Shown one piece after another: positions 27,429-37,115 of a DNA stretch of 48,165 nucleotides (its first letter is position 1; each line of letters opens with the position of its first letter). The stretch spans positions 24,986 through 73,150 of the forward strand of contig MGUD01000022.1 in NCBI GenBank assembly GCA_001799795.1, in the 5' to 3' direction. The stretch comes from Elusimicrobia bacterium GWC2_61_19. GTDB taxonomy: Bacteria; Elusimicrobiota; Elusimicrobia; Elusimicrobiales; UBA9959. The translations under genes and the position numbers were made by a program. The notes under the pieces were generated by a model, which saw only the letters and a list, made by a program, of their open reading frames with translations, was not told the origin of the DNA and ran no database searches.

Positions 27429-28268
27429 ATGGCTGAAATAGTGGCGATAGCTAACCAGAAGGGCGGTGTCGGCAAGACCACCACGTCTATTAATCTGGCC
27501 GTGGCCCTGGCCGCCTTTGATTATGAGACCCTCCTTATAGACTTCGACCCCCAGAGCAACGCCACTTCCGGCCTGGGCGTGGACATAACCAAGAACAACA
27601 AGAACATTTACGACGTGCTTTGCGGCAAAGCCCCTATAGAGTCCGCTATCCACCAGACGTCGGTGGAGTGGCTAGATATAGTCCCCACCAGCCATAACCT
27701 GGCCGGCGCGGAGATAGAACTGGTCAGCGAATTCTCCCGCGAATCGGTGCTTAAGCGCTCCCTGGCCAAGATAGGGGACATGTACAAGTTCATTATCATA
27801 GACTGCCCACCCTCCCTGGGCCTGCTCACGGTCAACGCCCTTAATTCCTCCAATTCGGTCATCACCCCCGTGCAGTGCGAGTTTTATGCGATGGAAGGGC
27901 TTGCCTACTTCATGAATACCGTTGAGAAGATCCGCCAGGCGCTCAACCCCGGTCTGAAAATAGACGGCGGCGTCATTACCATGTACGACTCCCGCATAAA
28001 CCTGGCCAACCAGGTTAAGGGGGAGATAGGCAAGTATTACGGAGACAGGCTATATAAGACCGTTATCCCGCGCAATGTGCGGCTTGCGGAGGCCCCCAGC
28101 TTCGGCCAATCCATTTTTGTCTATGACCCCAGTTCCCGCGGGGCCCTGGCCTACAAGGAGCTGGCCCTGGAGTTTCTTGCCAGGCGCGGCGTGGACATTT
28201 CGGCCTATAAGAAATCGGACCTCTACGTTAACGAGGAAGCCGAGCTGGAATACGACCTCGGAGGTTGA
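27429..28268 (+). CDS. parA: Chromosome partitioning ATPase ParA/Soj
   Basis: IANQKGGVGKTTTSINLAVALA deviant Walker A; LLIDFDPQSNATSGLG; start placed at ATG 27429. Confidence 0.96.
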   Translation: MAEIVAIANQKGGVGKTTTSINLAVALAAFDYETLLIDFDPQSNATSGLGVDITKNNKNIYDVLCGKAPIESAIHQTSVEWLDIVPTSHNLAGAEIELVSEFSRESVLKRSLAKIGDMYKFIIIDCPPSLGLLTVNALNSSNSVITPVQCEFYAMEGLAYFMNTVEKIRQALNPGLKIDGGVITMYDSRINLANQVKGEIGKYYGDRLYKTVIPRNVRLAEAPSFGQSIFVYDPSSRGALAYKELALEFLARRGVDISAYKKSDLYVNEEAELEYDLGG

Positions 28269-28283
28269 ACCTCCGCCGGCTGT

Positions 28284-28311
28284 CTATCGAGGCTGAGCCT
28301 CGATAGATTTT
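28284..28311 (+). terminator. Terminator-like hairpin in parA-parB gap
   Basis: ctatcgaggc-tga-gcctcgatag then attttt. Confidence 0.55.
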
Positions 28312-28325
28312 TAAGGAGATAATAT

Positions 28326-29195
28326 ATGAGAAAGGCTTTAGGCAGGGGGATAGACTCCCTTATAACGAAGGTTAACAATAATGATATTTCCGGGGATATG
28401 GTGCAGCGCATCCCCGTGGGAAAGATACGCCCCAACCGCTACCAGCCCAGGCGGAATTTCGACGAGGCCGCGCTGGCGGAATTGTCCGAGTCCATCAAGG
28501 AGCGGGGGCTGCTGCAGCCCATCTCCGTCTGGAAGGACCACGGCGAGGACCATTATGAGCTGATAGCCGGAGAGCGGCGGCTGCGCGCGTCCAGGCTGGC
28601 CGGCCTGGCGGAGATAGACGCCATAGTAAAGAAAGACCTGGATGACGAGCAGAAGCTGGGCCTGTCCCTTATAGAGAATATCCAGCGCGAAGACCTCAAC
28701 GCGGTGGACACCGCGCTGGCCTACCGCCAGCTGATGCAGAATTTCGGCGTGTCGCAGGCGGATATAGCCAAGCGCGTGGGTAAGAGCCGCGCGGCCGTCT
28801 CCAATACGCTGCGCCTGCTGGAGCTGGACGAGGATATCCGCCAGGGTATACAGGGCGGCGTTATAAGCGAGGGCCACGCCCGCGCCCTCATCTCCATTCC
28901 CGACTCCGCCAAGCGCCGCGAAGCCTTTCAGCGGATAATCGCCGAAAAGCTTTCCGTGCGCGACATAGAGAATTTCGCGCAGGGCTTTCACGCCCAACGG
29001 CCCCACGCGCCGCGCGCGCCGCGCGGCGGGTCGCGCAAGACCCCTGAGGCCCAGGAACTGGAATCCTCGCTGGAAAAGACCCTCGGCACCAAGGTCGAGA
29101 TCTGTCCCGGGTCCGGGCCGCAGAATGGTAAAATAGTGATACATTACTTCTCGCTGGACGATCTGGACAGGGTAACACGAATTCTTAAAAAGTAG
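28326..29195 (+). CDS. parB: Chromosome partitioning protein ParB/Spo0J
   Basis: RKALGRGIDSLI; RPNRYQPRRNFDEAALAELSESIKERGLLQPI; GERRLRASRLAG; VGKSRAAVSNTLRLL HTH. Confidence 0.97.
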   Translation: MRKALGRGIDSLITKVNNNDISGDMVQRIPVGKIRPNRYQPRRNFDEAALAELSESIKERGLLQPISVWKDHGEDHYELIAGERRLRASRLAGLAEIDAIVKKDLDDEQKLGLSLIENIQREDLNAVDTALAYRQLMQNFGVSQADIAKRVGKSRAAVSNTLRLLELDEDIRQGIQGGVISEGHARALISIPDSAKRREAFQRIIAEKLSVRDIENFAQGFHAQRPHAPRAPRGGSRKTPEAQELESSLEKTLGTKVEICPGSGPQNGKIVIHYFSLDDLDRVTRILKK

Positions 29196-29201
29196 CACAA
29201 G

Positions 29202-30233
29202 GTGAATATGCGCTATCTTCTCGCGCTCTGGCTGCTGGCCGCCGGTTCCGGCGCGGCCCACGCCCAGGCGCCGGCCCCCGCCGACGCGGAAAAGGTCTCC
29301 GCTTTTTCCGCCAAGTCCCCGGTGCCCGCCTACTACGCCCCCGAAAGGAACCTGGGGAAATATTATCTTTACGCCGACGGCGGCTTCCACGCGGACTGGT
29401 ACGTGGGCTACAATAACTGCTGGGTGGTGAAGCTCCCGCCGATACCCGCCGGCGGGTACGCCAAGGCCTTCATCGGGGCCAAGCTCGGCCGGGCCAAGAT
29501 CATGTCCTGGCCTGCGTCCTGGGACACCACGCCCATTCCCGGCAAGATCTATATGGCGGTCAACCAGGCCCCCTCGTTCAATTCCGACCATACCTATTTC
29601 CTGGTGGACGCGGCCGACCTGCCGCGCGAGCCCCTGCCCAACGATTCTCTCGACGGGGTGGATTCGGCGCGCTGGCTCTGGACGGAGATCCCGCTGGCGC
29701 GCGTGTCCGCCGAGAACCCCAATTACCTGGCCCTGTGGTCCTCGTCGCGGTATTTCACCGCGGCCTCCAGTTCGCCCATAATTTCCGCGGCCCTGAGCGA
29801 CAGCACCGAAGAGGACGTCTGGCTGAACCGCTCCATAAAGGGCAATCCGCCTTCCGGAGAGGGCGTGCTGGAAACCCCGATCTCCGGCCTGAAACCGGCC
29901 ATAGCGATAAAACTCGTGCCGGCCAACGAATACAAGGTCTTCATAAAGGGCTTTTCGGCCGAATTGGACGCCGAGAATATCACCGCTTCTTTTACCGCCA
30001 TCGGCGAGGATATCCGGGCCGCCTGGCTGGAGATCTCCTACGACAAATTCGACTGGCAGCGGGTGACCCGCTACATGTTCAAGGCGCCTTATTTCTGGAC
30101 CTTCGGCCGCGAAGAGCTGTCCAAGGAAATGTTCTACCTGCGCGCCGCGGCCGTGGATAATCTGGAGAACACCGGCTACTCCAAGGAAATAACCGTGCCG
30201 GCCCCGGCGCCCAGGGCCCCGGAGGCCGAGTGA
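29202..30233 (+). CDS. Secreted hypothetical protein
   Basis: Signal peptide MRYLLALWLLAAGSGAAHAQ; GTG 29202 or ATG 29208 start. Confidence 0.65.
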   Translation: MNMRYLLALWLLAAGSGAAHAQAPAPADAEKVSAFSAKSPVPAYYAPERNLGKYYLYADGGFHADWYVGYNNCWVVKLPPIPAGGYAKAFIGAKLGRAKIMSWPASWDTTPIPGKIYMAVNQAPSFNSDHTYFLVDAADLPREPLPNDSLDGVDSARWLWTEIPLARVSAENPNYLALWSSSRYFTAASSSPIISAALSDSTEEDVWLNRSIKGNPPSGEGVLETPISGLKPAIAIKLVPANEYKVFIKGFSAELDAENITASFTAIGEDIRAAWLEISYDKFDWQRVTRYMFKAPYFWTFGREELSKEMFYLRAAAVDNLENTGYSKEITVPAPAPRAPEAE

Positions 30234-31234
30234 GAAAATACAATATAGCCGTGGTGGGCGCGTCCGGCATGGTGGGCGGGGAGCTGCTCGGCCTGCTGGA
30301 AAGCCGGCATTTTCCCGTCGGGGACTTTTACGCTTTTAATTCCGGCCGCCGTCCGGACGCCGTGTCCTTCCGCGGCAAAAAATACGCCTGCGCCGCCCCC
30401 ACTCTGAGCGCCCTTAAAAAAGCCGACATCGCTTTCTTCGTCTCCACCGACGAGGTTTCCGGGCGCTTCGCCAAGCGGCTGGCCGCGGCCGGGACGTGGT
30501 GTATAGACGATTCGTCCAGGTTCCGGCTTTCTCCGAGCGTGCCGCTGGTTATCCCGGAGGTTAACGGGGGGGAACTTAAGCCGTCCAGGAAACTTGTCGC
30601 CGGGCCCAACTGCACCCTTACCGGCGCCGCCGTGGCGCTGGCCGCCGTGCACCGGAAGTTCCGCGTGACGGAGCTGCGCCTGGCCACCTACCAGGCCGTC
30701 TCGGGGGCGGGTAAAGCCGCTATGGGGCAGCTGGAAGAGGAGCTCAGGACCTATTTTAAAAAAGGCGCGGTGCCCGCCGCCAACGGCCGCTTCCCGCGGC
30801 CCATCGCCTTCAACCTTTTCCCCCAGGTGGGCGGCTTCGACGCCGAGGGCAACTCCGTCGAGGAAAACAAGGTGGAGGGCGAGCTGAAGAAGATCTGGGG
30901 CGATAAAAGAATAAAGATCAGCTCCACCGCCGTGCGCGTGCCGGTGCTGCGCGGCCATTCCCTCGCGGTCTGGTTCAAGGTCGCGCGGCCGTGCTCGCTC
31001 GGCTCCCTTAAAAAAGAGCTGGGGCGCACGCCCGGGCTGAAATTTTACGCGAAACCCGGAAATTATCCCACGCCGCTGGAGAACGGGCAGCGCACGGAGA
31101 TAGTTTACGCCGGGCGGCTAAGACGTGCCAAGACGGCGGCCAACGAATTTCAGCTTTGGATTGTTTCGGATAACCTGTATAAGGGCGCGGCTCTTAATTC
31201 GGTGCAGATAGCTGAGCGTATAATTAAACTTTAG
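30230..31234 (+). CDS. asd: Aspartate-semialdehyde dehydrogenase
   Basis: NIAVVGASGMVGGELL; GPNCTLTG active-site Cys; RVPVLRGHS. Confidence 0.95.
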   Translation: MRKYNIAVVGASGMVGGELLGLLESRHFPVGDFYAFNSGRRPDAVSFRGKKYACAAPTLSALKKADIAFFVSTDEVSGRFAKRLAAAGTWCIDDSSRFRLSPSVPLVIPEVNGGELKPSRKLVAGPNCTLTGAAVALAAVHRKFRVTELRLATYQAVSGAGKAAMGQLEEELRTYFKKGAVPAANGRFPRPIAFNLFPQVGGFDAEGNSVEENKVEGELKKIWGDKRIKISSTAVRVPVLRGHSLAVWFKVARPCSLGSLKKELGRTPGLKFYAKPGNYPTPLENGQRTEIVYAGRLRRAKTAANEFQLWIVSDNLYKGAALNSVQIAERIIKL

Positions 31235-31252
31235 CGTTCGTCGGGGGGGCTT

Positions 31253-31537
31253 GTGAAAAAAATATTCATACTACCGGTCCTTGTTCTGGCCGTTGGCGCG
31301 GCGGCGTGCAAAAAGCGCGCGCCCGAGACCGTGCCGCAGCCGAAAGCGGAGGATACGGCGGCGGCCGTTGTTTCCACCGGCCCGGTGAAAGCCGCCGGGC
31401 TGACCGCGGCGTCCGGTAATTACCTTAAGGCCACCGTGGGGCATGTGGGGGAGGCCAAGGCGGCCAAGACGCTTTTTGAAAAAACCGCCCAGCAGGGGCT
31501 GGATGGACTGAACCTGGATAAAACCGGCGGGAATTAG
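31253..31537 (+). CDS. Small lipoprotein
   Basis: Lipobox VGAAAC after KKIFILPVLVLA; GTG start. Confidence 0.6.
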   Translation: MKKIFILPVLVLAVGAAACKKRAPETVPQPKAEDTAAAVVSTGPVKAAGLTAASGNYLKATVGHVGEAKAAKTLFEKTAQQGLDGLNLDKTGGN

Positions 31538-31567
31538 ATCGTTTTGGGCGCGCGTCCGGAGGGACTC

Positions 31568-32224
31568 ATGGAATTTTTCAGGGAATACTCGTGGTTCATC
31601 ATACTGGCTATAGCGGCCGCGGTGATCGGCCTGAGTTTATACGCCGGCTGGCGGCGCCGCAAGGCGCTGGAGGTGTTGGCCGTCTCCGCCGGCCTGCGGT
31701 GGTCGCCGGAGGGGCCCGAGCCGGCCTTTCTGGAAGCCACCGGCCTTGAAATTTTCCGGTCGGGGCGCGCGCGCAAGGCCTCGAACCTTATGCAAGTCCC
31801 CTCGCCGGCGGGAGAACTGCGTTTTTTCGACTATCGCTATACTACCGGCAGCGGCAAGAACAGTTCCACACACAAGTTTACGCTGGCCCTTATTGAATGC
31901 ACCCGCTGTCAGGTGCCGGATTTCGACCTGAAGCCGGAAACGTTCATGTATAAGATAGGCGAGGCCATCGGCTTTAAGGATATAGATCTGCCTGCTTTCC
32001 CTCTGTTCTCCGATAAATACCGCCTGACCGGCCCCGAAGAAGGCGCCGTCCACATGTTCTTCACCCCGGAGCGCGCGGCCTGGTTCGAGCGCAACCTGGG
32101 GCTGCGCGTGCAGGGGGCCCGCAACTTCCTGGTGCTGTTCAAGCGCGCGGGGCTCCTGCCCGCAGACGCCTGGCAGGGTTTCATGGAGGAAGTGAAGGCG
32201 TTCGCGGCCGAAGTGCTGCGTTAG
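31568..32224 (+). CDS. Hypothetical membrane-anchored protein
   Basis: N-terminal TM FIILAIAAAVIGLSLYAGWRRRKALEVLA; ATG at 31568. Confidence 0.6.
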   Translation: MEFFREYSWFIILAIAAAVIGLSLYAGWRRRKALEVLAVSAGLRWSPEGPEPAFLEATGLEIFRSGRARKASNLMQVPSPAGELRFFDYRYTTGSGKNSSTHKFTLALIECTRCQVPDFDLKPETFMYKIGEAIGFKDIDLPAFPLFSDKYRLTGPEEGAVHMFFTPERAAWFERNLGLRVQGARNFLVLFKRAGLLPADAWQGFMEEVKAFAAEVLR

Positions 32225-32238
32225 TCCATCCCCCGGCC

Positions 32239-32266
32239 TTGACAAGTCAATATATTCGCCTATAAT
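32239..32266 (+). promoter_or_regulatory. Sigma70-type promoter
   Basis: TTGACA (32239-32244) - 16 bp - TATAAT (32261-32266). Confidence 0.8.
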
Positions 32267-32390
32267 ATCTATAGGCGCCGTCGATTCCCCTATTGTAGCC
32301 GCTATCTTGGGCCCTATGGCCCAGGCGCCCATGGGTCTTTGGACCTTTGATAAAAGTCAAACTGCGGGCGAGAATATAGTAGGGAACGTT

Positions 32391-33677
32391 ATGAAAAGAA
32401 CCGTCCTTGCAGCTCTGGCGGCGGTAGCCGTCCTCGCAATGGGCCTGAGAGCCCAGGATGTTTCTTTTGACAGCCTTTACTCCAACAGTCCCCTGCCCGC
32501 GGTGGCCGCCCCCGCGGTAGCCGCGCCCGCAGCGGTCGTCCCCCAGAGCGCCGTCCAGGAGGAACGCGAGTGGCTGGTCATGGTGTTCATAAACGGCGTT
32601 AACGACCTGGGCATACTCGGCTTCGCCGACAAAAGCATCAACGACATGGAAAAAATCGGCTCCACCGACCGGATGGCCGTGGTGGTGGAGTACGGCATAA
32701 TGGGCGCCGACGGTTCGGCGGACCGCAATCTCAGGTTCCAGCGCGGCTCCAGGACAATTTTTGTGACCAGGGACGCGGACACCAGTAAAATAAATTCCCG
32801 GCCCTTTTATTCCTCCAATGACGGCGACATGGGCAGCACCGCCAACCTGGTGCGGTTCGTTAAACGCGCCGCGCGCCGCTTCCCGGCCCGCAAAACCGCG
32901 GTCGTGATCTGGAACCACGGCGCCGGGCGCCTGGGCATCTCCTACGACGACGCCAGCAAGAACCACATGGAAGTGGACCAGCTGGGCCTGGCGCTGGGGC
33001 AGATAAAGCAGGCGCTGGGTAAAAAGATCGACGTCTTCGCCACGGACGCCTGCCTGATGCAAATGGCCGGCGTGGCTTACGAATTCAAGGACGCGGCCAA
33101 GGTCATAGTCGGTTCCGAAGAGGTCATTCCCGGGGACAGCTTTCCCTACGACGAGATCCTCGGGCCGCTGTCGGCCCGGCCCGGCATGGACGCGGAGGCC
33201 CTGGGCGCCCTGATGGTGGACGCCTATGGCGCTTATTACGAGGACGAGGTCACCCTGTCGGCTCTCCGCTCGTCCGCTCTGCCTGGTTTTGTGAATATGC
33301 TCAACTACTGGGTGAGCGCGGTCAGGCGGGACCCGAAGGCCTTCGCGGCCGCCACTTCCAGGGCGGCGGTGGACGCTACGTATAGTTTTGAGATGAAAGA
33401 TTCCCGTGATCTGCTCGACTACCTCGACAATGTCAACGGCCTGCTGGCGAAAAGTCCGGAGGTGAAGAACGCCGCCAATAGTCTAAGGGCTTATATGGAG
33501 GGGACGCTGCTGGTCCGGGATACCGGTCTGCCCTCCATGACCAAAGCGCACGGCTTGGCCGTCTACATCCCCCAGCTGCGCTATAACTCGGCCAACTACG
33601 AAAAACTGGCCTTCTCCCGCGATTCGCTCTGGGACGATTTCCTGCGCGACATGATGGAGGAGCGGCTTAAGCCGTAA
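32391..33677 (+). CDS. Clostripain-like (peptidase C11, clan CD) secreted cysteine protease
   Basis: Signal peptide; VVIWNHGAGRLG (His) and IDVFATDACLMQMAGVAYEFKD (Cys) motifs. Confidence 0.88.
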   Translation: MKRTVLAALAAVAVLAMGLRAQDVSFDSLYSNSPLPAVAAPAVAAPAAVVPQSAVQEEREWLVMVFINGVNDLGILGFADKSINDMEKIGSTDRMAVVVEYGIMGADGSADRNLRFQRGSRTIFVTRDADTSKINSRPFYSSNDGDMGSTANLVRFVKRAARRFPARKTAVVIWNHGAGRLGISYDDASKNHMEVDQLGLALGQIKQALGKKIDVFATDACLMQMAGVAYEFKDAAKVIVGSEEVIPGDSFPYDEILGPLSARPGMDAEALGALMVDAYGAYYEDEVTLSALRSSALPGFVNMLNYWVSAVRRDPKAFAAATSRAAVDATYSFEMKDSRDLLDYLDNVNGLLAKSPEVKNAANSLRAYMEGTLLVRDTGLPSMTKAHGLAVYIPQLRYNSANYEKLAFSRDSLWDDFLRDMMEERLKP

Positions 33678-33680
33678 TTT

Positions 33681-35429
33681 ATGACCTGCCTGACCGCGAA
33701 AACGCTGCGCCTGGCCGTTCTTACGGCGGGCCTGCTGCTTTGCGGTACCGGCGCTTTCGCGCAGAACGCGGCGGAGCGCCTGGCCGCCTACGAGTATTCC
33801 CTCTCCCTGGGAGATCCGGCCGCCGCCTCGGTATTTCTAAATGACCGCGAGGCGAGAGACCTGGCCGCCGGAGAAGATAAGGCGTCCGCCCTTATTTCAA
33901 AAGCCGAAGCTCTTAAAGACCTGAAGGATCTGCTGGCCATGCCCTGGGACGGGACCAAAGCCAACAAGCTCAGCCAGGCCCTTTCCATAAGGATAGACGC
34001 CGACAAACCCCTGGCCGGGGCCGGGGTAGGGCCGGAGCCGGAAAAATTGCTGACCTGGCTGGAAAAATACCAGCCCGCCTACCCGCGCTCCAAAAAAGAA
34101 ACGGTAAAGAACGCCATCCGCCAGTGGGATATAGTTTTCGGCACCATGACCGCCGTGCGCGCCATGAGCTGGGACCAGGCCACCCTGCGTTCCGGCCAGG
34201 GCGTCACCGTTACAAAAGAAGCCTGGGCGGCCATGGTGATCGGCGAGCGCAACACGATCATCTCCCAGCTGATGAAGCAGGACCCGGCTTTCCTGGTCTA
34301 CGACGACGCCGTGCTCGCCTCGGCCAAAGACCAGGTGGCGCTGCAGAAGTCCGTAAACAGGGTCAAGGCCTCCGGCCTGCTCACCCCGGCCCAACTGGCG
34401 CAGCTTTCCGGCAAAACCCTGGCGGACCAGGCGTATCTGCTGGGCAACTTCTTCGACGGCGGCGCGGCCAAAGGGAACGACGACATAGCCAGGATCCACG
34501 CGGCGCGCGACTCCCTGCCCAAAGAGGTGCTGCCCGCCCAGCAGCGCGCCCTGCTCGGCGGCATGCTGGGACCGGCGGTCGCTAAAGAGCTGGCCGGCAC
34601 CAGGGCCGGCAATAAGGTGCTGGCTTTCTACGCCAAGGAAGGGCCGCTCAAGATAGAAATAAAGCCCTGCGACGGAAAATATTCCCGCTACGACCCGGCC
34701 ACAAAGACCATTGTGCTGGATTCCGAAACCGTCCAGCAGTACATGCGCATGAAAGGGTACACCGCCGACTCCGTGATGCGCAGCCGCGCGCAGGTGGCCG
34801 AGATCGCCAAGTATATGTCGCCGGCCGTGGTCTACGAAGCCGCCCACCAGATGCAGGACACCTGGGCCAAGAACCGCGGCGTCTACAAGCCGCGCGTGCA
34901 GGAGGACGAAATAGAGGCCATGTCGCTGGAGGGGCTCTACACCAACGAGAAACTGCGCAAAGACGCGGCTTTCAAGAACATAATGGACGGCAGCCGGGAC
35001 CTCTCCTCTTACGCTTCCAAGCGCGTGGCCATAGCCACCAAGTATAAAAAGAGCGGGTCAAAAGGTTTCGCCAACACCGTGCGCCAGCTTTATTTCTCCG
35101 GTCTGCCTTCGCTGGACGCGGCCGCCGCCCAGGTGCTGGGCGCGGTTTCAGAAGAACTCTCCCGCCGCGCGGCGCTTACGCCGGCGGAGCTGGCGCGCGC
35201 CGACGCCGTCAATCTTACCCTGCCGGAAGCCATGGAAATGACCCCGGAGGAACTGGCCGGTTCGGTGGGTGAAATTAGCACCGCCGCACTTGCTAAAATA
35301 GAGGGGGACCTGTCGGCGCTGGGCGTTTACAAGGACCGCTATAGCGCCGCCGACAAAGAGGGCCGCAAGGCGCTCAAAACTCTGAAGACGGGCTCTGCGG
35401 GCGGGACTCACGCGCCCCCGATTTTATGA
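33681..35429 (+). CDS. Large secreted hypothetical protein, possible degenerate metallopeptidase-like domain
   Basis: Signal peptide; SPAVVYEAAHQMQDTW...VQEDEIEAMSLEGLY resembles a peptidase region without intact HExxH. Confidence 0.6.
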   Translation: MTCLTAKTLRLAVLTAGLLLCGTGAFAQNAAERLAAYEYSLSLGDPAAASVFLNDREARDLAAGEDKASALISKAEALKDLKDLLAMPWDGTKANKLSQALSIRIDADKPLAGAGVGPEPEKLLTWLEKYQPAYPRSKKETVKNAIRQWDIVFGTMTAVRAMSWDQATLRSGQGVTVTKEAWAAMVIGERNTIISQLMKQDPAFLVYDDAVLASAKDQVALQKSVNRVKASGLLTPAQLAQLSGKTLADQAYLLGNFFDGGAAKGNDDIARIHAARDSLPKEVLPAQQRALLGGMLGPAVAKELAGTRAGNKVLAFYAKEGPLKIEIKPCDGKYSRYDPATKTIVLDSETVQQYMRMKGYTADSVMRSRAQVAEIAKYMSPAVVYEAAHQMQDTWAKNRGVYKPRVQEDEIEAMSLEGLYTNEKLRKDAAFKNIMDGSRDLSSYASKRVAIATKYKKSGSKGFANTVRQLYFSGLPSLDAAAAQVLGAVSEELSRRAALTPAELARADAVNLTLPEAMEMTPEELAGSVGEISTAALAKIEGDLSALGVYKDRYSAADKEGRKALKTLKTGSAGGTHAPPIL

Positions 35430-36022
35430 AAAAGATATTTCTTGCGGCAATAGCTTTTTGTTTCGCGGCGGGTGTTATCCACGCCGGCGGCACCGCCGCC
35501 GCCCCCAAGGCGCCGGCGCAGTACAAGAAATATTCCATGGACCACGGCTACTTCTCCTGCCTTATCCCGGCCGCCTGGACGCTGCAGCGGGAAAAGAACA
35601 AGGACGAGGAATACAGGATATTCGAAATACAGCTGCTGGCCCCCAGGTCTGACAAGGCGCCCACCTCAATATCCGTGTCTTACTATGCCGGGGAGAACGA
35701 GGACTTCGACGGACACGAGGACTTTATTGACCGCAATTCCAGCAACGCGCTGGGTGAGGTTAAAAGCGAGCGTGAGGCCTACGAGCCGGTGAAAAAAATA
35801 AAACTCAACGGCCGCAAGGGGTTCGAGCTGGCCAGCGAGGTCATGGAATACCTCCACCCCGAGAGCAAGTCCGACGAGAGCGTGCAGCTGAAGGAAAAGA
35901 TGTACGTGCTGCCGGCCAAGGAAGGCTTCTACGTTCTTAAATTTAACGCCCCTAAAGAGTTCTTCGCGGAAAACCTGCCGGTCTTCGAGAAGCTGGTGAA
36001 AAGTTTCAAGGGAAAATACTAA
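35426..36022 (+). CDS. Secreted hypothetical protein
   Basis: Signal peptide; MDHGYFSCLIPAAWTLQREKNKDEEYRIFEIQLL (PsbP/lipoprotein-like beta pattern); overlaps upstream stop. Confidence 0.6.
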   Translation: MKKIFLAAIAFCFAAGVIHAGGTAAAPKAPAQYKKYSMDHGYFSCLIPAAWTLQREKNKDEEYRIFEIQLLAPRSDKAPTSISVSYYAGENEDFDGHEDFIDRNSSNALGEVKSEREAYEPVKKIKLNGRKGFELASEVMEYLHPESKSDESVQLKEKMYVLPAKEGFYVLKFNAPKEFFAENLPVFEKLVKSFKGKY

Positions 36023-36045
36023 CGCGGGGCGAAGCCGCATAGAGA

Positions 36046-36079
36046 AACCGCGCCGGAACTACGGCGCGGTTCTTTTATT
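36046..36079. terminator. Intrinsic terminator between convergent genes
   Basis: aaccgcgccg-gaacta-cggcgcggtt + cttttattt. Confidence 0.85.
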
Positions 36080-36092
36080 TACGGCCCGGGCG

Positions 36093-36983
36093 CTACGGTG
36101 TTTTCTTGCCGTCCCGTTTCGCCGCCAGGTAGTTCACCAGGTCGGCGGGATAGTCCGTTATGATGGCATCCACGCCGGCCGCTATGGCCATGTCCCACTC
36201 CTTGGGGGTGTTTATCGTCCAGGGCGCCACTTTTATGCCGGCCGCGTGGGCTTCCTTTATGGCTTCGGGCGTTATCCACTTGGAGTTGGGGCTCCAGATA
36301 TCCGTCCTGGCGGCCTTAAGCGCCGGCACAAAATCCAGAAGTTCCTCGTAGGTCAGCTGGGAGGTGCGTATGGCCGGGGCCAGCTTTTTAATTTCCTTAA
36401 GGGTGCGCACGTCGAAAGACTGCACCATCACACGGGCTTCCATCCCGGCTTTCTTCACCGCGTCGACAACGAGGCGGGCGAAGCCGGCCGGGGCGGGGGA
36501 GAGTTCCGGCTCGGCGGGGAAGATCTTGGTTTCGATATTGAATTCGACTTTGGCGGCGGCCGGGTAGGGGGAGGCCTTCACCAGGGCGAACACCTCGTCC
36601 AGGGTGGGCATGCGTTCCCCCGGCGCGGCTATCTGCCGCGGGAATTTAGGGTTGACCAGCGAGCCGCAGTCGTATTTCTTCAGCTCGGCCAAAGTCAGCG
36701 AACGGATGGGAACGGCTTTTTCCAGTTTTGCGCCGTCCGGGCCCAGGCAGCGTTCCGGGGTGACGCGGGGTTCGTGCGAAATAACCAGCACGTTATCCCT
36801 GGTCACGCCCATATCCATCTCAAGCACGTCGGCCCCGGCCATAAGAGCCGCCTTGAAGGCCGGGATGGTATTTTCGGGCGCGGTGCCGCGGCTGCCGCGG
36901 TGGCCGTGCACCGCTATGGTTTTAACTTCCTGCGCCCGGGCCGGCGCGCAGAGCACGGAGATCAGTATTAAAAGTTTTATCAT
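36093..36983 (-). CDS. Glycerophosphodiester phosphodiesterase
   Basis: IAVHGHRGSRGTAPENTIPAFKAALMAGADVLEMDM; WTINTPKEWDMAIAAGVDAIITDYP. Confidence 0.94.
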   Translation of the reverse strand: MIKLLILISVLCAPARAQEVKTIAVHGHRGSRGTAPENTIPAFKAALMAGADVLEMDMGVTRDNVLVISHEPRVTPERCLGPDGAKLEKAVPIRSLTLAELKKYDCGSLVNPKFPRQIAAPGERMPTLDEVFALVKASPYPAAAKVEFNIETKIFPAEPELSPAPAGFARLVVDAVKKAGMEARVMVQSFDVRTLKEIKKLAPAIRTSQLTYEELLDFVPALKAARTDIWSPNSKWITPEAIKEAHAAGIKVAPWTINTPKEWDMAIAAGVDAIITDYPADLVNYLAAKRDGKKTP

Positions 36984-37115
36984 GTTTCCTCCTACTGAAT
37001 AATAGGATATTGCGGCCCCGCGCGCAAAATCCCGGCAGCGCACGGCTTTTCGCCGCCGCGGCGCTCCCCGTTACCGCCGCCTGAAAAAACTGATAAACTA
37101 TCCGCTGGACATACG

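Noticed and set aside
28338-29591. 417-aa minus ORF opposite parB
   Set aside because: Antisense artefact; parB motifs are unambiguous on plus
33496-33512. ggggacgctgct resembling the 13277 element end
   Set aside because: Short match inside the protease coding frame, no inverted partner
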